Shown: positions 8,622-17,340, counted from the stretch's first letter. The stretch is 64,000 nucleotides of DNA from Clostridia bacterium (GCA_017397845.1 JAFQHU010000019.1:28886-92885); one strand, 5' to 3'. Numbers and translations are program-made. The notes: generated from the sequence alone by a model not told the origin.

Positions 8622-10085
8622 TTGGACGAACTTAAAAAAGACGGTTTACCCGAAGAAGAGGAAAACGGTTTACCCGAAGAAACAGTAATCCCCGAAGAGC
8701 AGGAAGAGGAAGCCGGTGAACAGGATACTCTTTCGCAGGAGCTTGAAGGTATCAGAGATATGTTTCAGCAAGAGCTTGATAAAGCAGCCTCAGCCGCTGA
8801 GGCAGGCATGCTTATACAGGAGTTGGACAATCATGAAGAATATACTGAGGAGGACTCGGAAGAGGAAATTCCGCCCGAAGATCTTTGTCAGTGCTGTGAG
8901 GAAAAAATCCGTTTCAAGGAAATTGATGAGGATTATCCCTACTGTGAGGATTGCCGCAACGCTATGAAAAAATACCCGATGCGAAAAAGCGGTATTTTGG
9001 CTTTTTTGTTTTCTGTTATCGTTTTAGCAGCAAGCTTTTATGTATCTTATCCTTACATGAGTGATGCCATCACCGTAGCCGACGCATCCGCAAACTATAA
9101 ATCAGGATATGTTATGAGTGCTTTGCAGGGCTATTATTCATATTTTAACGGCGGAAAAACCGCAGAGGGCATCTCAAAGAGAGCCTTTGACGAAATTTTG
9201 GAGGGCTACAATAAATTAGGCTACCAGACAAACTCTGCACAGCTTATTAATACTTATTACAGCGAAGAAGATCTCAAAAAGCCTCAGAATAAAAAATATG
9301 CCGATATGATCAAGGAAGCTACTGTGCTTACAGAGACCTATGATGCTGTTACGGCAGTTACTGAGGATGCCTTTTCGGGTAAGGATTTTGATTATGACAA
9401 GGTAATGGCTGAGCTTGATGCACTCAAGGAGGCAAAGCCGCTCGAAGAAGGAAAAAGCGAGGTTACGGAAAAATATAACGAGGTGTTCATCGAATATTAT
9501 AAATTTGTTCTCATGAGCATCGAGGAAAAGCCTGTCGAGGAACAGCTCGAACAGCTCAAATACATCGACACTATTGGTGAAGGTCAGGAGTGGGTATATC
9601 TTTCCAATTACTGTGCCATAGCCTCAAGAGTCGGTGACGAGGAAGCAGTGAATTACAGCTTCGACAAAATTTTGGAAATCAACAAAGAAGACAGTACGGC
9701 GTATATTTCAAAGGCAAACCTTTACCGTTTCACGGAAAAACCTGATGCGGACAAAATGATTGAGGTTTGTGAAGAAGCAAAAGCAAATCTCGGAACTGGC
9801 GATGTTTCTTATAAGCATCCTCTTGCCATAGCTTATCTTATAAAGGGTGAAGGCACTCTTGCCTTAGAAGAGATAGAAGGCCTTTTCAATTCGGGCAATT
9901 ATAACGTTCAGAACTGCAACCTTTATGCTCTCGTAGGGCTTTATAACGGTGACGAAAAAATTTACGAGGACATGAAGGCACTGCTTGCAAATTACGGTTA
10001 TGAGATAAGCGAGCTCGTTACACAGTACAAAAAAGATAAAATTACTATTGAAGAAATTATCAAGGATCAGGGAGGCGATATCTGA
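8622..10085 (+). CDS. Membrane protein with acidic N-terminus, zinc ribbon and TPR-like domain
   Basis: 487 residues, not a family I recognise. Residues 1-85 are strongly acidic with a short repeat (GLPEEEENGLPEET). A zinc-ribbon-like element follows (CQCCEEKIRF, then YPYCEDC; two CxxC pairs), then one transmembrane helix (about 126-148, ILAFLFSVIVLAASFYV). The remaining ~340 residues are helical, acidic and rich in Ala, Tyr and Leu, like tetratricopeptide-type repeats; they are probably outside the cell given the cytosolic Cys-rich part. The start is TTG with AAAGGAGG eight bases upstream. The stop overlaps the start of the next membrane gene, so the two likely act together. Confidence 0.75.
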   Translation: MDELKKDGLPEEEENGLPEETVIPEEQEEEAGEQDTLSQELEGIRDMFQQELDKAASAAEAGMLIQELDNHEEYTEEDSEEEIPPEDLCQCCEEKIRFKEIDEDYPYCEDCRNAMKKYPMRKSGILAFLFSVIVLAASFYVSYPYMSDAITVADASANYKSGYVMSALQGYYSYFNGGKTAEGISKRAFDEILEGYNKLGYQTNSAQLINTYYSEEDLKKPQNKKYADMIKEATVLTETYDAVTAVTEDAFSGKDFDYDKVMAELDALKEAKPLEEGKSEVTEKYNEVFIEYYKFVLMSIEEKPVEEQLEQLKYIDTIGEGQEWVYLSNYCAIASRVGDEEAVNYSFDKILEINKEDSTAYISKANLYRFTEKPDADKMIEVCEEAKANLGTGDVSYKHPLAIAYLIKGEGTLALEEIEGLFNSGNYNVQNCNLYALVGLYNGDEKIYEDMKALLANYGYEISELVTQYKKDKITIEEIIKDQGGDI

Positions 10086-10606
10086 TGACAGCACTTTATA
10101 TTCTTACCAAATATCTTACCTTCCCCGGTGCTCTTATAAGAGGTATGTGGGAGCAGGCAGTTTGCCGTATTTGCAAAGTTCCCGTGGAGGATAACCGCTA
10201 TTTAAGAAAAGACGAAATGATAAGCCATGTGGAGCATGAATTTATGCCGACAGCACGCGGGGCATTCGCAATTTGCTTCGTTCCCGCTTTCATGAATTTC
10301 ATCGGTGCGTTTTTCCTTTGTCTGATTCCCATTATGTTTACGCTTTATGCAAGGTTTGACGATACGGTGCTCACTTTGATAAACAGTGTGGCTTATTGGT
10401 TTGCATTTTCGCTTATGGTAAATTCTTATCCTCTTATCGAGGATGCATATAATATGATGGAAAAGGTTTACAAGCAGGGAAATATTTTGCAGAAGATCTT
10501 ATATGCACCTGCTGCAGCATTTCTTTTCATCGGTGCTTTCGTCGAAAAGTACTGCATCAGCTTTATACTCGGTATAGCACTTACAGTCGCTATTGTGCTT
10601 ATCTGA
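10085..10606 (+). CDS. Membrane protein of unknown function, 173 aa
   Basis: The ATG overlaps the TGA of the zinc-ribbon gene (CTGATGA), so translation is coupled. Three or four hydrophobic segments are seen: FAICFVPAFMNFIGAFFLCLIPIMF, LINSVAYWFAFSLMV, APAAAFLFIGAFV and ISFILGIALTVAIVLI. The N-terminal part has YILTKYLTFPGALIRGMWEQ, which resembles small metalloprotease-like or unknown membrane proteins only loosely. No catalytic motif is visible. A terminator follows directly. Confidence 0.7.
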   Translation: MTALYILTKYLTFPGALIRGMWEQAVCRICKVPVEDNRYLRKDEMISHVEHEFMPTARGAFAICFVPAFMNFIGAFFLCLIPIMFTLYARFDDTVLTLINSVAYWFAFSLMVNSYPLIEDAYNMMEKVYKQGNILQKILYAPAAAFLFIGAFVEKYCISFILGIALTVAIVLI

Positions 10607-10623
10607 TGTGAATAAATTATTAG

Positions 10624-10666
10624 ATGCTCATTGTATGGCTTGGACTGTACAATGAGCATTGTTTTT
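10624..10666 (+). terminator. Rho-independent terminator of the zinc-ribbon operon
   Basis: A perfect 12-bp stem, ATGCTCATTGTA (10624-10635) and its complement (10648-10659), is followed by TGTTTTT. Confidence 0.85.
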
Positions 10667-10681
10667 ATGCTGTGCTGCCGG

Positions 10682-10768
10682 GGGGGCGAAGCACGGCTGC
10701 GCCGTCCGCCGGGCTTTGCCCGGCGCGCCGTATACGGCGGCTTCGCCCCTCTTTCAGGCTTATGCCTG
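10682..10768. repeat. G+C-rich cloverleaf-like palindromic element
   Basis: An outer stem GGGGCGAAGC (10683-10692) pairs with GCTTCGCCCC (10740-10749). The 47 bases inside are completely filled by three further palindromes: ACGGC/GCCGT (10693-10705), CGCCGGGC/GCCCGGCG (10707-10725) and the perfect 14-mer CGCCGTATACGGCG (10726-10739). A fourth hairpin CAGGC/GCCTG follows at 10755-10768. The element is far richer in G+C than its surroundings. It lies between two terminators of convergent genes. It is probably a dispersed non-coding repeat, but only one copy is in this window. Confidence 0.75.
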
Positions 10769-10782
10769 CTTTATAATAAAAC

Positions 10783-10813
10783 AAAAAAGCTGACGTAAAC
10801 CGTTTACGTCAGC
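10783..10813 (-). terminator. Terminator of the Pro/Thr-linker secreted protein gene
   Basis: An 11-bp stem GCTGACGTAAA (10789-10799) with its complement (10803-10813). On the minus strand it is followed by a T-run (bases 10783-10788). Confidence 0.85.
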
Positions 10814-10835
10814 CAGCTTTTAAAATTTAATTAAA

Positions 10836-11765
10836 TCAATATTCCATTACATACTCTTCATCAACTGTGAGAGATGCCTTTGCGTTAAGGGTAAGTCCCA
10901 TTTTAATACTGATATCCATATCGAAATTATAAATGAACTTTGAATAGGTCATGTTGCCTGTTGCCTTGTCGATTTTTGCGGTAGCGGTACAGTTGTAATA
11001 TGAAAAGTCAGATTTTTCCACCTGGCCTACTGGAAGATTTTCGGCAATACTGTCCGGATTCATTGTCCAGAAAATAGAGCCTACACCTTCGCCACCGCGA
11101 TAAACGGGATTGAGCTGATCTTTCATTTTGATGTCGATAACATACTCTGTGCCGTTATCCGTGCAGGTGATGGTTTCAAGATATTCGGGCTTGAGCTTAC
11201 TTGCGAAATCCGTGCCGCTTACGGGGTATTTTTCGGCAATAAGTGCACCCTCATAAACTTCGGGAGTCATATTGGGCTTAACGAACTTTTCGATAGCACC
11301 GTCAGCGATAGCCTGAAGAGCAGAAGCAACCTCAAGCTTATTTATTCTCATATCCTGATAATTTCTGGTGGCCTTTTTAGCGGTTGTTTTTATCTTGTTT
11401 GCACTTTCGTTAAAGAGGGCCACGATTTCCTCTGTAGTAGCGGGAGCACCGGCGGAGGGAGTTTGTGCTGCAGGAGCGGTTGTTGACGTATCTGCGGGCT
11501 GAGTGTCAGCCACGGGAGTCTGTGTGGTGGGAGCCGCTGTAGGAGCCTGAGTGGTGGGTGCGGCAGTGGGTGCTTCTGTGGGGGCATCTGTTGCAACTGT
11601 ATCTTCTGCTGCTGCGCCTGCTTCTTCAACGGGAGTGGCATTGATATTTGTAAGGGAGCCTGCTATGTTACCCATCGAAAAAACCAAAATAATCGCAAGG
11701 GCGATGGAGAGACCTGTTTTCCATTCACTCGGTATGCTTTCTAAAAACTCTCTGATTTTATCCAT
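10836..11765 (-). CDS. Membrane-anchored protein with Pro/Thr/Ala linker, 309 aa
   Basis: A single hydrophobic segment (about 17-36, LSIALAIILVFSMGNIAGSL) is followed by a low-complexity linker of TTQAPTAAP-type repeats (about 45-115) and a folded domain of about 195 residues (starting TTEEIVALFNESANKI). The layout and length match the protein at 43554-44483, which is also 309 aa, and the two are probably paralogues. The outer domain has alternating polar and hydrophobic strands and no catalytic motif I recognise. The linker probably crosses the cell wall. The gene stands alone with its own promoter and terminator. Confidence 0.75.
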   Translation of the reverse strand: MDKIREFLESIPSEWKTGLSIALAIILVFSMGNIAGSLTNINATPVEEAGAAAEDTVATDAPTEAPTAAPTTQAPTAAPTTQTPVADTQPADTSTTAPAAQTPSAGAPATTEEIVALFNESANKIKTTAKKATRNYQDMRINKLEVASALQAIADGAIEKFVKPNMTPEVYEGALIAEKYPVSGTDFASKLKPEYLETITCTDNGTEYVIDIKMKDQLNPVYRGGEGVGSIFWTMNPDSIAENLPVGQVEKSDFSYYNCTATAKIDKATGNMTYSKFIYNFDMDISIKMGLTLNAKASLTVDEEYVMEY

Positions 11766-11806
11766 GATAAAAATCTCCTTTCATCTTTCAGAGTCTTACA
11801 GAGTAC

Positions 11807-11835
11807 ATTATATTATATTTCTCGAAATAGTTCAA
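11807..11835 (-). promoter_or_regulatory. Promoter of the Pro/Thr-linker gene
   Basis: Minus strand TTGAAC (11830-11835) and TATAAT (11807-11812), 17 bases apart. Confidence 0.75.
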
Positions 11836-11890
11836 GTAGTTATGCAAATATTTCTCGTATATACTTATAATAAAAAATAGTTGTTTATTG

Positions 11891-11919
11891 TTGTAAAAAA
11901 TAAAGCTTTATGGTATACT
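11891..11919 (+). promoter_or_regulatory. Promoter of the ABC exporter operon
   Basis: TTGTAA (11891-11896) and TATACT (11914-11919) with a 17-base spacer, 32 bases before the TTG start. Confidence 0.7.
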
Positions 11920-11951
11920 GAAATGACAGAATACGTTAAGGAGGGTTTCAG

Positions 11952-12797
11952 TTGTCGGGCAAAGCAAAGATGAAATCGCACTTCGGAAATTTTTTAAAAT
12001 ACCGTTATCTGATCAAAGAATTGGTCAGTAAAGATATAAAATTACAGTACAGGAACTCGGTTCTGGGAATGTTCTGGACTTTTCTCGAACCGCTTCTCAC
12101 TATGATCGTACTGTCTTTGGTGTTCAACCGTCTTTTCGGCAGAGATTCGAGCAAGGTCGTTAATTTCCCTGTTTATCTTCTCTGCGGTAAGCTTTTGCAT
12201 GAGTTTTTCACATCCTCCACCAAAAGGGCCATGCGCTCCATAAGATCCAGAGCATCCATAATCAAAAAGGTTTATGTACCGAAATATGTCTATCCTCTTT
12301 CGGCTGTACTTTCAAAATTTGTAACCTTTATAATTTCCTTGTCCGTATTGGCAGTCGTTATCCTGTATTTCAATATTGCAAACATAAATCCCATTACGGT
12401 TACAGGAAATATTGTTTGGGCACTTTTGCCCATAACGGTGCTGTTCTTTTTCAGCTTAGGGGTGGGTATGATTTTAGCTACATTGAATGTGTTTTTTAAG
12501 GACATAGAAAATATTTACGATGTTTTCTGTCTTCTCCTTTTTTACACCACGCCCATTGTCTACAGCATTGACCGTTTGGGCGACCCTTCGACATCGGCAG
12601 TGGCGAGGCTTATCCGCTTTAACCCGATGTACGGTTTTATCGATATGTTCAGAGGGGCCGTAATTCACGGCGCAGAGTTTTTCACATATTTCGATATGAA
12701 TCTTTTTTATTACTGCTGCGGGTTTACGGTTGTGGTTCTGATAGTCGGTTTTACAATGTTCTATAAGAATCAGGACAAGTTTATTTTACACATTTAA
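11952..12797 (+). CDS. ABC-2 polysaccharide/teichoic acid exporter permease (TagG-like)
   Basis: A 281-residue ABC-2 permease with six hydrophobic segments. The N-terminal signature DIKLQYRNSVLGMFWTFLEP is typical of the TagG/Wzm/KpsM group, which exports wall teichoic acid, O-antigen or capsular chains together with an ATPase. The start is TTG with AAGGAGGG seven bases upstream. The ATPase gene follows directly. No polymer-synthesis genes lie nearby, so the exported chain is unknown. Confidence 0.88.
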   Translation: MSGKAKMKSHFGNFLKYRYLIKELVSKDIKLQYRNSVLGMFWTFLEPLLTMIVLSLVFNRLFGRDSSKVVNFPVYLLCGKLLHEFFTSSTKRAMRSIRSRASIIKKVYVPKYVYPLSAVLSKFVTFIISLSVLAVVILYFNIANINPITVTGNIVWALLPITVLFFFSLGVGMILATLNVFFKDIENIYDVFCLLLFYTTPIVYSIDRLGDPSTSAVARLIRFNPMYGFIDMFRGAVIHGAEFFTYFDMNLFYYCCGFTVVVLIVGFTMFYKNQDKFILHI

Positions 12798-12810
12798 GTT
12801 GGTGATTCAT

Positions 12811-13554
12811 TTGAGTAAATATGCGGTAGAGGTTGACCATGTAAGCATGCTTTTCAATATGAGCAGCGAAAAGGTCGATAATATAAAAGAATATTTTGTC
12901 AGATTGGTAACGAGAAAGCTTAATTTTGAAGAATTTTGGGCACTGAGAGATGTCAGCTTCAAAATCGAAAAGGGCGACCGCCTCGGTGTCATGGGCTTTA
13001 ACGGTGCGGGAAAAAGCACCCTGCTGAAGGTGGTTGCGGGCGTTCTGAAACCTACCATGGGCAGCGTAAAGATAAAAGGCGTTATTGCACCTATGCTGGA
13101 GCTTGGTGCAGGCTTTGATATGAATTATACAGGCAAAGAAAATATTTTTCTTTACGGTGCTACTATGGGCTATTCCAGAAAATTTTTGGAAGAAAAATAT
13201 GATGAAATTGTGGAGTTTTCGGAGCTTGGTAAATTCATAAATACTCCCATGAAAAATTATTCATCAGGTATGAAATCCCGTCTCGGTTTCGCTATAGCGA
13301 CGGCGGTAAAGCCGGATATACTCATTCTTGACGAGGTGCTGAGTGTGGGTGATGCCGCATTCAAAGAAAAAAGCGAACAGAGAATAATGGAGCTTATGGA
13401 TGACGGTGTTACGGTTCTTTTCGTTTCTCACAGCACTGAAAGAGTGAAGAAAATTTGCAACAAAGCAATTATTCTTACCAAAGGGCAGTTAGTTGCATCG
13501 GGTGATGCAGAATCAATATGTAATATTTACACTGAAATGGTGAACAGCAGATAA
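12811..13554 (+). CDS. ABC polysaccharide/teichoic acid exporter ATPase (TagH-like)
   Basis: About 247 residues. Walker A is GFNGAGKST, the signature is YSSGMKSRLGFAIA, and Walker B is ILILDEVLSVGDAAF, with the switch histidine in FVSHS. The VGDAAF run is characteristic of the TagH/Wzt/KpsT polysaccharide group. It ends soon after the ATPase core, so the C-terminal carbohydrate-binding domain of some Wzt proteins is absent. Start: TTG at 12811 has GGTGA six bases upstream; TTG 12799 and GTG 12802 are alternatives. It is 13 bases from the permease stop. Confidence 0.9.
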   Translation: MSKYAVEVDHVSMLFNMSSEKVDNIKEYFVRLVTRKLNFEEFWALRDVSFKIEKGDRLGVMGFNGAGKSTLLKVVAGVLKPTMGSVKIKGVIAPMLELGAGFDMNYTGKENIFLYGATMGYSRKFLEEKYDEIVEFSELGKFINTPMKNYSSGMKSRLGFAIATAVKPDILILDEVLSVGDAAFKEKSEQRIMELMDDGVTVLFVSHSTERVKKICNKAIILTKGQLVASGDAESICNIYTEMVNSR

Positions 13555-13599
13555 AAATACAATTATCCGTATAAGAGGTGACAATTTTATTTGTTATAG

Positions 13600-13628
13600 T
13601 TGATTTTTCAGAGTAAAGAATATATAAT
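13600..13628 (+). promoter_or_regulatory. Promoter of the MFS carrier gene
   Basis: TTGATT (13600-13605) and TATAAT (13623-13628), 17-base spacer. Confidence 0.75.
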
Positions 13629-13678
13629 GTTATCTGTCGGCTATCCGACAAAATAAAAAAACAGAAAGGGGTTATGAC

Positions 13679-15505
13679 ATGGCTGAGCAAAAGCAAAAGT
13701 TAAATGTCAAACTGACCATACTTACCGGCTTCGGTTTTATGGCATCTTCCATAGCGTGGGCGATTTATGACCCGTACATCACAAAAATTCTCAACAAACT
13801 TCTTACGGAATCTGCTTTCGTTTCGAATCTGAGTGCAAAGCTTAATGAAGCAATTCCCTTCCTTGCTGAGTTCGCCCGTTCACAGGGTGAGGACGTAGGC
13901 TTCGGTTCAAGCATTTCATTGGTACCGTTATTTATCGGTATTATTATGACCTTTGATAACATTTTCGGTGTTATCTTCCAACCTACCTTCGGCAAGCTTT
14001 CCGACAACTGTCATTCAAAGCTCGGTAAAAGACGTCCCTTTATCGTTTTCGGTGCACCTGTATCGGCACTTCTCTTTGCGATAATTCCCTTTGTGGCACT
14101 TAAAACAGGCAGTCTCCCCGCCACAATGGTATGCATTATCCTCTTTGTTTTCACCATGTCACTTTGGAGGGCACCTGTCGTTGCTCTTATGCCTGACCTT
14201 ACTCCTCCTGAGCTTCGCAGTGAAGGCAACGCCATCATCAATCTTATGGGCGGTATCGGCGGTGCAGTAGGTATGGTAGCAGGTACAATTGCCGCCGCAA
14301 TTTATGCTCTTCTTTTCGGCAAGGCTACAGAAGAAAGCCAGACCTTCCCCATCGTATTTATTATCGGCTCCGTCGTTATGGTTGCCGGTGCTCTCGTTCT
14401 TCTGTTCTTCGTTAAAGAGCAGGACAGCAGAATTCAGGTAAAAGCAGACAAAAATATGGCTCTCGATGCTGCTGCGCAGAAAAAAGCAGAAAAAGAAGCC
14501 AAAAAAGCCGAAAAGGCAGCAAGAAAAGCCAACAAGCTTTCAGCAGGTGAAAGAAAGAGCCTTCTGTTTATGCTTGCATCACTTTTCTTCCTCTTCTGCG
14601 GTTCAAATGCCATCACAACCTTCTTCTCACTTTTCGCACAGGAAATCCTTCACATGGCTACTGCACAGGCTACCATCATTATGGCTATTTTCGCCGTGTG
14701 CTCAGCTGCAGCCGCTATCCCTGCCGGTAAAATGGGCAGAAAGATAGGCAGAAAAAAGACAATTATGGCTGGTCTTTCGGTTTTCATTTCCGCATTTCTT
14801 GTATTCTTCCTTGTGTTCACCATTATGGTTACAAGCCAGGGTCTTTCAGTTGGCAAATATGTTCAGTCAAATAAGGTTTACGCTAATATAGATACAGCCG
14901 TAAACGAAGTTAACACGGAGCTTAAAGAAGAAAACCTGACAGGTGACTTTGCTGCTCTCACCATCGACGGCTATATCGACTATCTCAATTCTCCCGAAGA
15001 AGGCAGTTCCTATGAAAAGGTTACTGCAAAGCTCGAAGAAAAATCAGGCGGAGAATTCCATCTTGATAATTTGGTAGCTACAAGTAACAACATTATCGGC
15101 AAAGAGGTTGCTGAGGGTGGTTACGGTGAAGCTCTCACTAATATCAAAGAATCCGTTGACGGAATAGTAAAAGTCCTCAAAATACTCATTTATCCCGTTC
15201 TCGTTCTTGCCGGCTTTGCCAATATGTTCATTACCGTTAATACTCTTCCCCTCGTTCTCGAAATCGGCGGTATTGATAAGGTAGGTACCTTCACAGGCTA
15301 TTATTATACAGCCACCTTCTCTGCACAGATTGCTTCCCCCATCGTTTACGGTGCGGTTGCTATGGTTACGGGCACCTATATGTCCCTGTTCTATTACAGC
15401 CCCATAGCATTCCTTATCTGTCTCGGTCTTATCCTCTTCGTTAAACACGGTGAGGCTATTCCTCAGGATGTTGTGGATAAAATCGAAGAAGAAAACGCTG
15501 ATTAA
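13679..15505 (+). CDS. MFS/GPH-type transporter with a large extra loop
   Basis: 608 residues, many hydrophobic segments. The motifs GKLSDNCHSKLGKRRPFIVFG and GKMGRKIGRKKTIMAGLS are the two copies of the cytosolic loop 2-3/8-9 signature of major facilitator proteins; the order resembles SLC45- or GPH-like sugar carriers. A Lys/Ala/Glu-rich cytosolic linker (about 262-285) joins the halves. A ~110-residue soluble insertion (about 395-505, starting QSNKVYANIDTAVNEVN) interrupts the second half and is unusual for this family. The substrate is not evident. Alone between its own promoter and a strong terminator. Confidence 0.82.
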   Translation: MAEQKQKLNVKLTILTGFGFMASSIAWAIYDPYITKILNKLLTESAFVSNLSAKLNEAIPFLAEFARSQGEDVGFGSSISLVPLFIGIIMTFDNIFGVIFQPTFGKLSDNCHSKLGKRRPFIVFGAPVSALLFAIIPFVALKTGSLPATMVCIILFVFTMSLWRAPVVALMPDLTPPELRSEGNAIINLMGGIGGAVGMVAGTIAAAIYALLFGKATEESQTFPIVFIIGSVVMVAGALVLLFFVKEQDSRIQVKADKNMALDAAAQKKAEKEAKKAEKAARKANKLSAGERKSLLFMLASLFFLFCGSNAITTFFSLFAQEILHMATAQATIIMAIFAVCSAAAAIPAGKMGRKIGRKKTIMAGLSVFISAFLVFFLVFTIMVTSQGLSVGKYVQSNKVYANIDTAVNEVNTELKEENLTGDFAALTIDGYIDYLNSPEEGSSYEKVTAKLEEKSGGEFHLDNLVATSNNIIGKEVAEGGYGEALTNIKESVDGIVKVLKILIYPVLVLAGFANMFITVNTLPLVLEIGGIDKVGTFTGYYYTATFSAQIASPIVYGAVAMVTGTYMSLFYYSPIAFLICLGLILFVKHGEAIPQDVVDKIEEENAD

Positions 15506-15522
15506 TCATTAAAAGATATACG

Positions 15523-15560
15523 GCACCCTTTGCCTAACAGCAAAGGGTGCTGCTTTTTTG
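15523..15560 (+). terminator. Terminator of the MFS carrier gene
   Basis: Perfect 11-bp stem GCACCCTTTGC (15523-15533) with 15540-15550, followed by TGCTTTTTT. Confidence 0.88.
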
Positions 15561-15589
15561 TTGACAATATGTCTATAATCTGCTAAAAT
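15561..15589 (+). promoter_or_regulatory. Promoter of the lipase-like gene
   Basis: TTGACA (15561-15566) and TAAAAT (15584-15589), 17-base spacer, starting right at the end of the previous terminator. Confidence 0.75.
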
Positions 15590-15640
15590 GCAAAGTACAG
15601 TGAATAAAAACTTCAAAAAATAAAAACAGGAGGATTAACA

Positions 15641-17284
15641 ATGAAAAAACTTTTATCTTTTCTTTTGGCGGTTATTATGGTTTTATCCGTTATGCCTGTT
15701 GCTTTTGCATCGGACGGATATAAATGTAACTGCGGCGTAACACCAATAATTTATATTAAGGGCAGAACAAACATTTATAAGGACAGATATGCTGAACCTA
15801 CATCCGAAAATATGGCTGAAACCAACCTTACGGGCGGAACGGATGCCATTGTAGAATCTGCACTCAATATCGTTGCCTCTTTAGGCGCGGCTCTTATTAC
15901 CGATGAATGGGATGAATACTGCGATGTACTTTTAGATGAGGTAACTCCCATTTATGAGGGCTACAAGCTTAACAATGACGGTGAAAAGGGCGAAGGAAAC
16001 ATAACAGGTATCCATCATTTGTGGGATGTAGACCAAATTATTGCCGGCTACAGAGAAGTAAGCAAAGTAAGAGAGGGTCACACAGTCAACGCAACCTATT
16101 GGCCCCAGTATATGCAGTTCCAATATGATATGCGTCTCGATCCCCGTGAAAATGCAAAGGATCTTAAAAAGCTTATCGATGCCACAAAGGAGCTTACGGG
16201 CCACGATAAGATAAATATTATCTGCCGCTGTGAGGGTAACGTTATCGTTAATGCTTACCTTAATATGTATAAGGAAGAGGCAAAAAAGGAAATCGAAGGA
16301 CTCGTTATGTATAACAGCATTTCAAACGGTGCTGAAATTGCCGATGAGCTTTATTCAAACAAATTTGACCTCAATGCGGACGCCATGAACCGTTTCATAA
16401 GCGGCTTTTTGGACACAAGTCCGGTTCTTGATCTCGTTAAGGAAACAGTAAATGTTCTTACTTATGCCGGTGTTTTGGATGAGGGGCTCGGCTTTATTGA
16501 AGGCATTTACGACAAAATCTGCCTCAATCTCATGCCCCGTCTTATCCGCGAAATTTTCGGCACCTGTCCCGGTTGGTGGGGTATGGTAAGCCCTGAGGCT
16601 TTCGAAGATGCCAAAGCCTTCGTTCTCGAAACGGACAATGCGGACGGAAAATATGACAAGCTTATCGAAAAGCTCGATGCTTATAATGAATATAAGAAAA
16701 ACGCAGGCGGCATTCTTAAAGAAATGCAGGACAGCGGAGTAAAGGTGCACATTATAGCTAAATACGGTGAGCAGATTTATCCCGTAATTGATAATGCAGA
16801 CCTTTTGGGTGACGGTGTCGTATCTCTCAAAAAGCAAACCTTTAACGGTGCCACCACTTCAAAGATAGATACCACTCTCGATAAAGATTACATAGCAGAA
16901 CGCATCGAAAAGGGATTCGGTGATTATATTTCCGCCGACGAAAAAGTGGATGCTTCCACCGCTCTTTTCCCTGAACACACCTGGTACATAAAAAATCTGC
17001 CCCATGATAACTATCCCTGGGTTATGGAAACCTTTATGGCTGACCTTCTTAATTATGACGGGTATGCAAATGTAGATTCTTTCGGCGACAAGTATACTAT
17101 GTTCATGAATTTTACTGCCACTGATGATAAGCCTCACGGTTATGACAACGGTATTCTCTCTCCGCTGACGGAGGAAAATAAGGATGACAGTGCCTTTGAT
17201 ACAGATACATCCTCGATATTTACGGTGCTTATCAAATTCCTTACAGCACTTATCAAATTTTTCACATCACTGCTTGTAAAATAA
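15641..17284 (+). CDS. Secreted alpha/beta-hydrolase (lipase/LCAT-like) with cysteine at the nucleophile site
   Basis: 547 residues with a signal peptide (LLSFLLAVIMVLSVMPVAFA, cut likely before SDGYKC). The middle resembles a PGAP1/LCAT-like lipase: INIICRCEGNVIVNAYL sits where these enzymes have the GHSxGG elbow, GDGVVSL (Asp391) matches their GDGTVPL acid motif, and NLPHDNYP (His455) is a possible catalytic histidine. At the elbow the usual serine is Cys197 (CRCEG). The N-terminus of the mature protein has CNCG. The last 25 residues (IFTVLIKFLTALIKFFTSLLVK) form an amphipathic, hydrophobic tail that could bind the membrane. AGGAGG lies upstream of the start. Whether it is an active thiol hydrolase is not known. 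Confidence 0.7.
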   Translation: MKKLLSFLLAVIMVLSVMPVAFASDGYKCNCGVTPIIYIKGRTNIYKDRYAEPTSENMAETNLTGGTDAIVESALNIVASLGAALITDEWDEYCDVLLDEVTPIYEGYKLNNDGEKGEGNITGIHHLWDVDQIIAGYREVSKVREGHTVNATYWPQYMQFQYDMRLDPRENAKDLKKLIDATKELTGHDKINIICRCEGNVIVNAYLNMYKEEAKKEIEGLVMYNSISNGAEIADELYSNKFDLNADAMNRFISGFLDTSPVLDLVKETVNVLTYAGVLDEGLGFIEGIYDKICLNLMPRLIREIFGTCPGWWGMVSPEAFEDAKAFVLETDNADGKYDKLIEKLDAYNEYKKNAGGILKEMQDSGVKVHIIAKYGEQIYPVIDNADLLGDGVVSLKKQTFNGATTSKIDTTLDKDYIAERIEKGFGDYISADEKVDASTALFPEHTWYIKNLPHDNYPWVMETFMADLLNYDGYANVDSFGDKYTMFMNFTATDDKPHGYDNGILSPLTEENKDDSAFDTDTSSIFTVLIKFLTALIKFFTSLLVK

Positions 17285-17301
17285 TAAGGTATATAAATAA
17301 G

Positions 17302-17340
17302 AGTCCCCGCTGAGTTAATCAGAGGGGATTTAGTTTTTCT
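17302..17340. terminator. Terminator after the lipase-like gene
   Basis: Short stem AGTCCCC (17302-17308) with GGGGATT (17324-17330) followed by TAGTTTTTCTTTTTG. It may also serve the convergent XRE gene. Confidence 0.6.
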
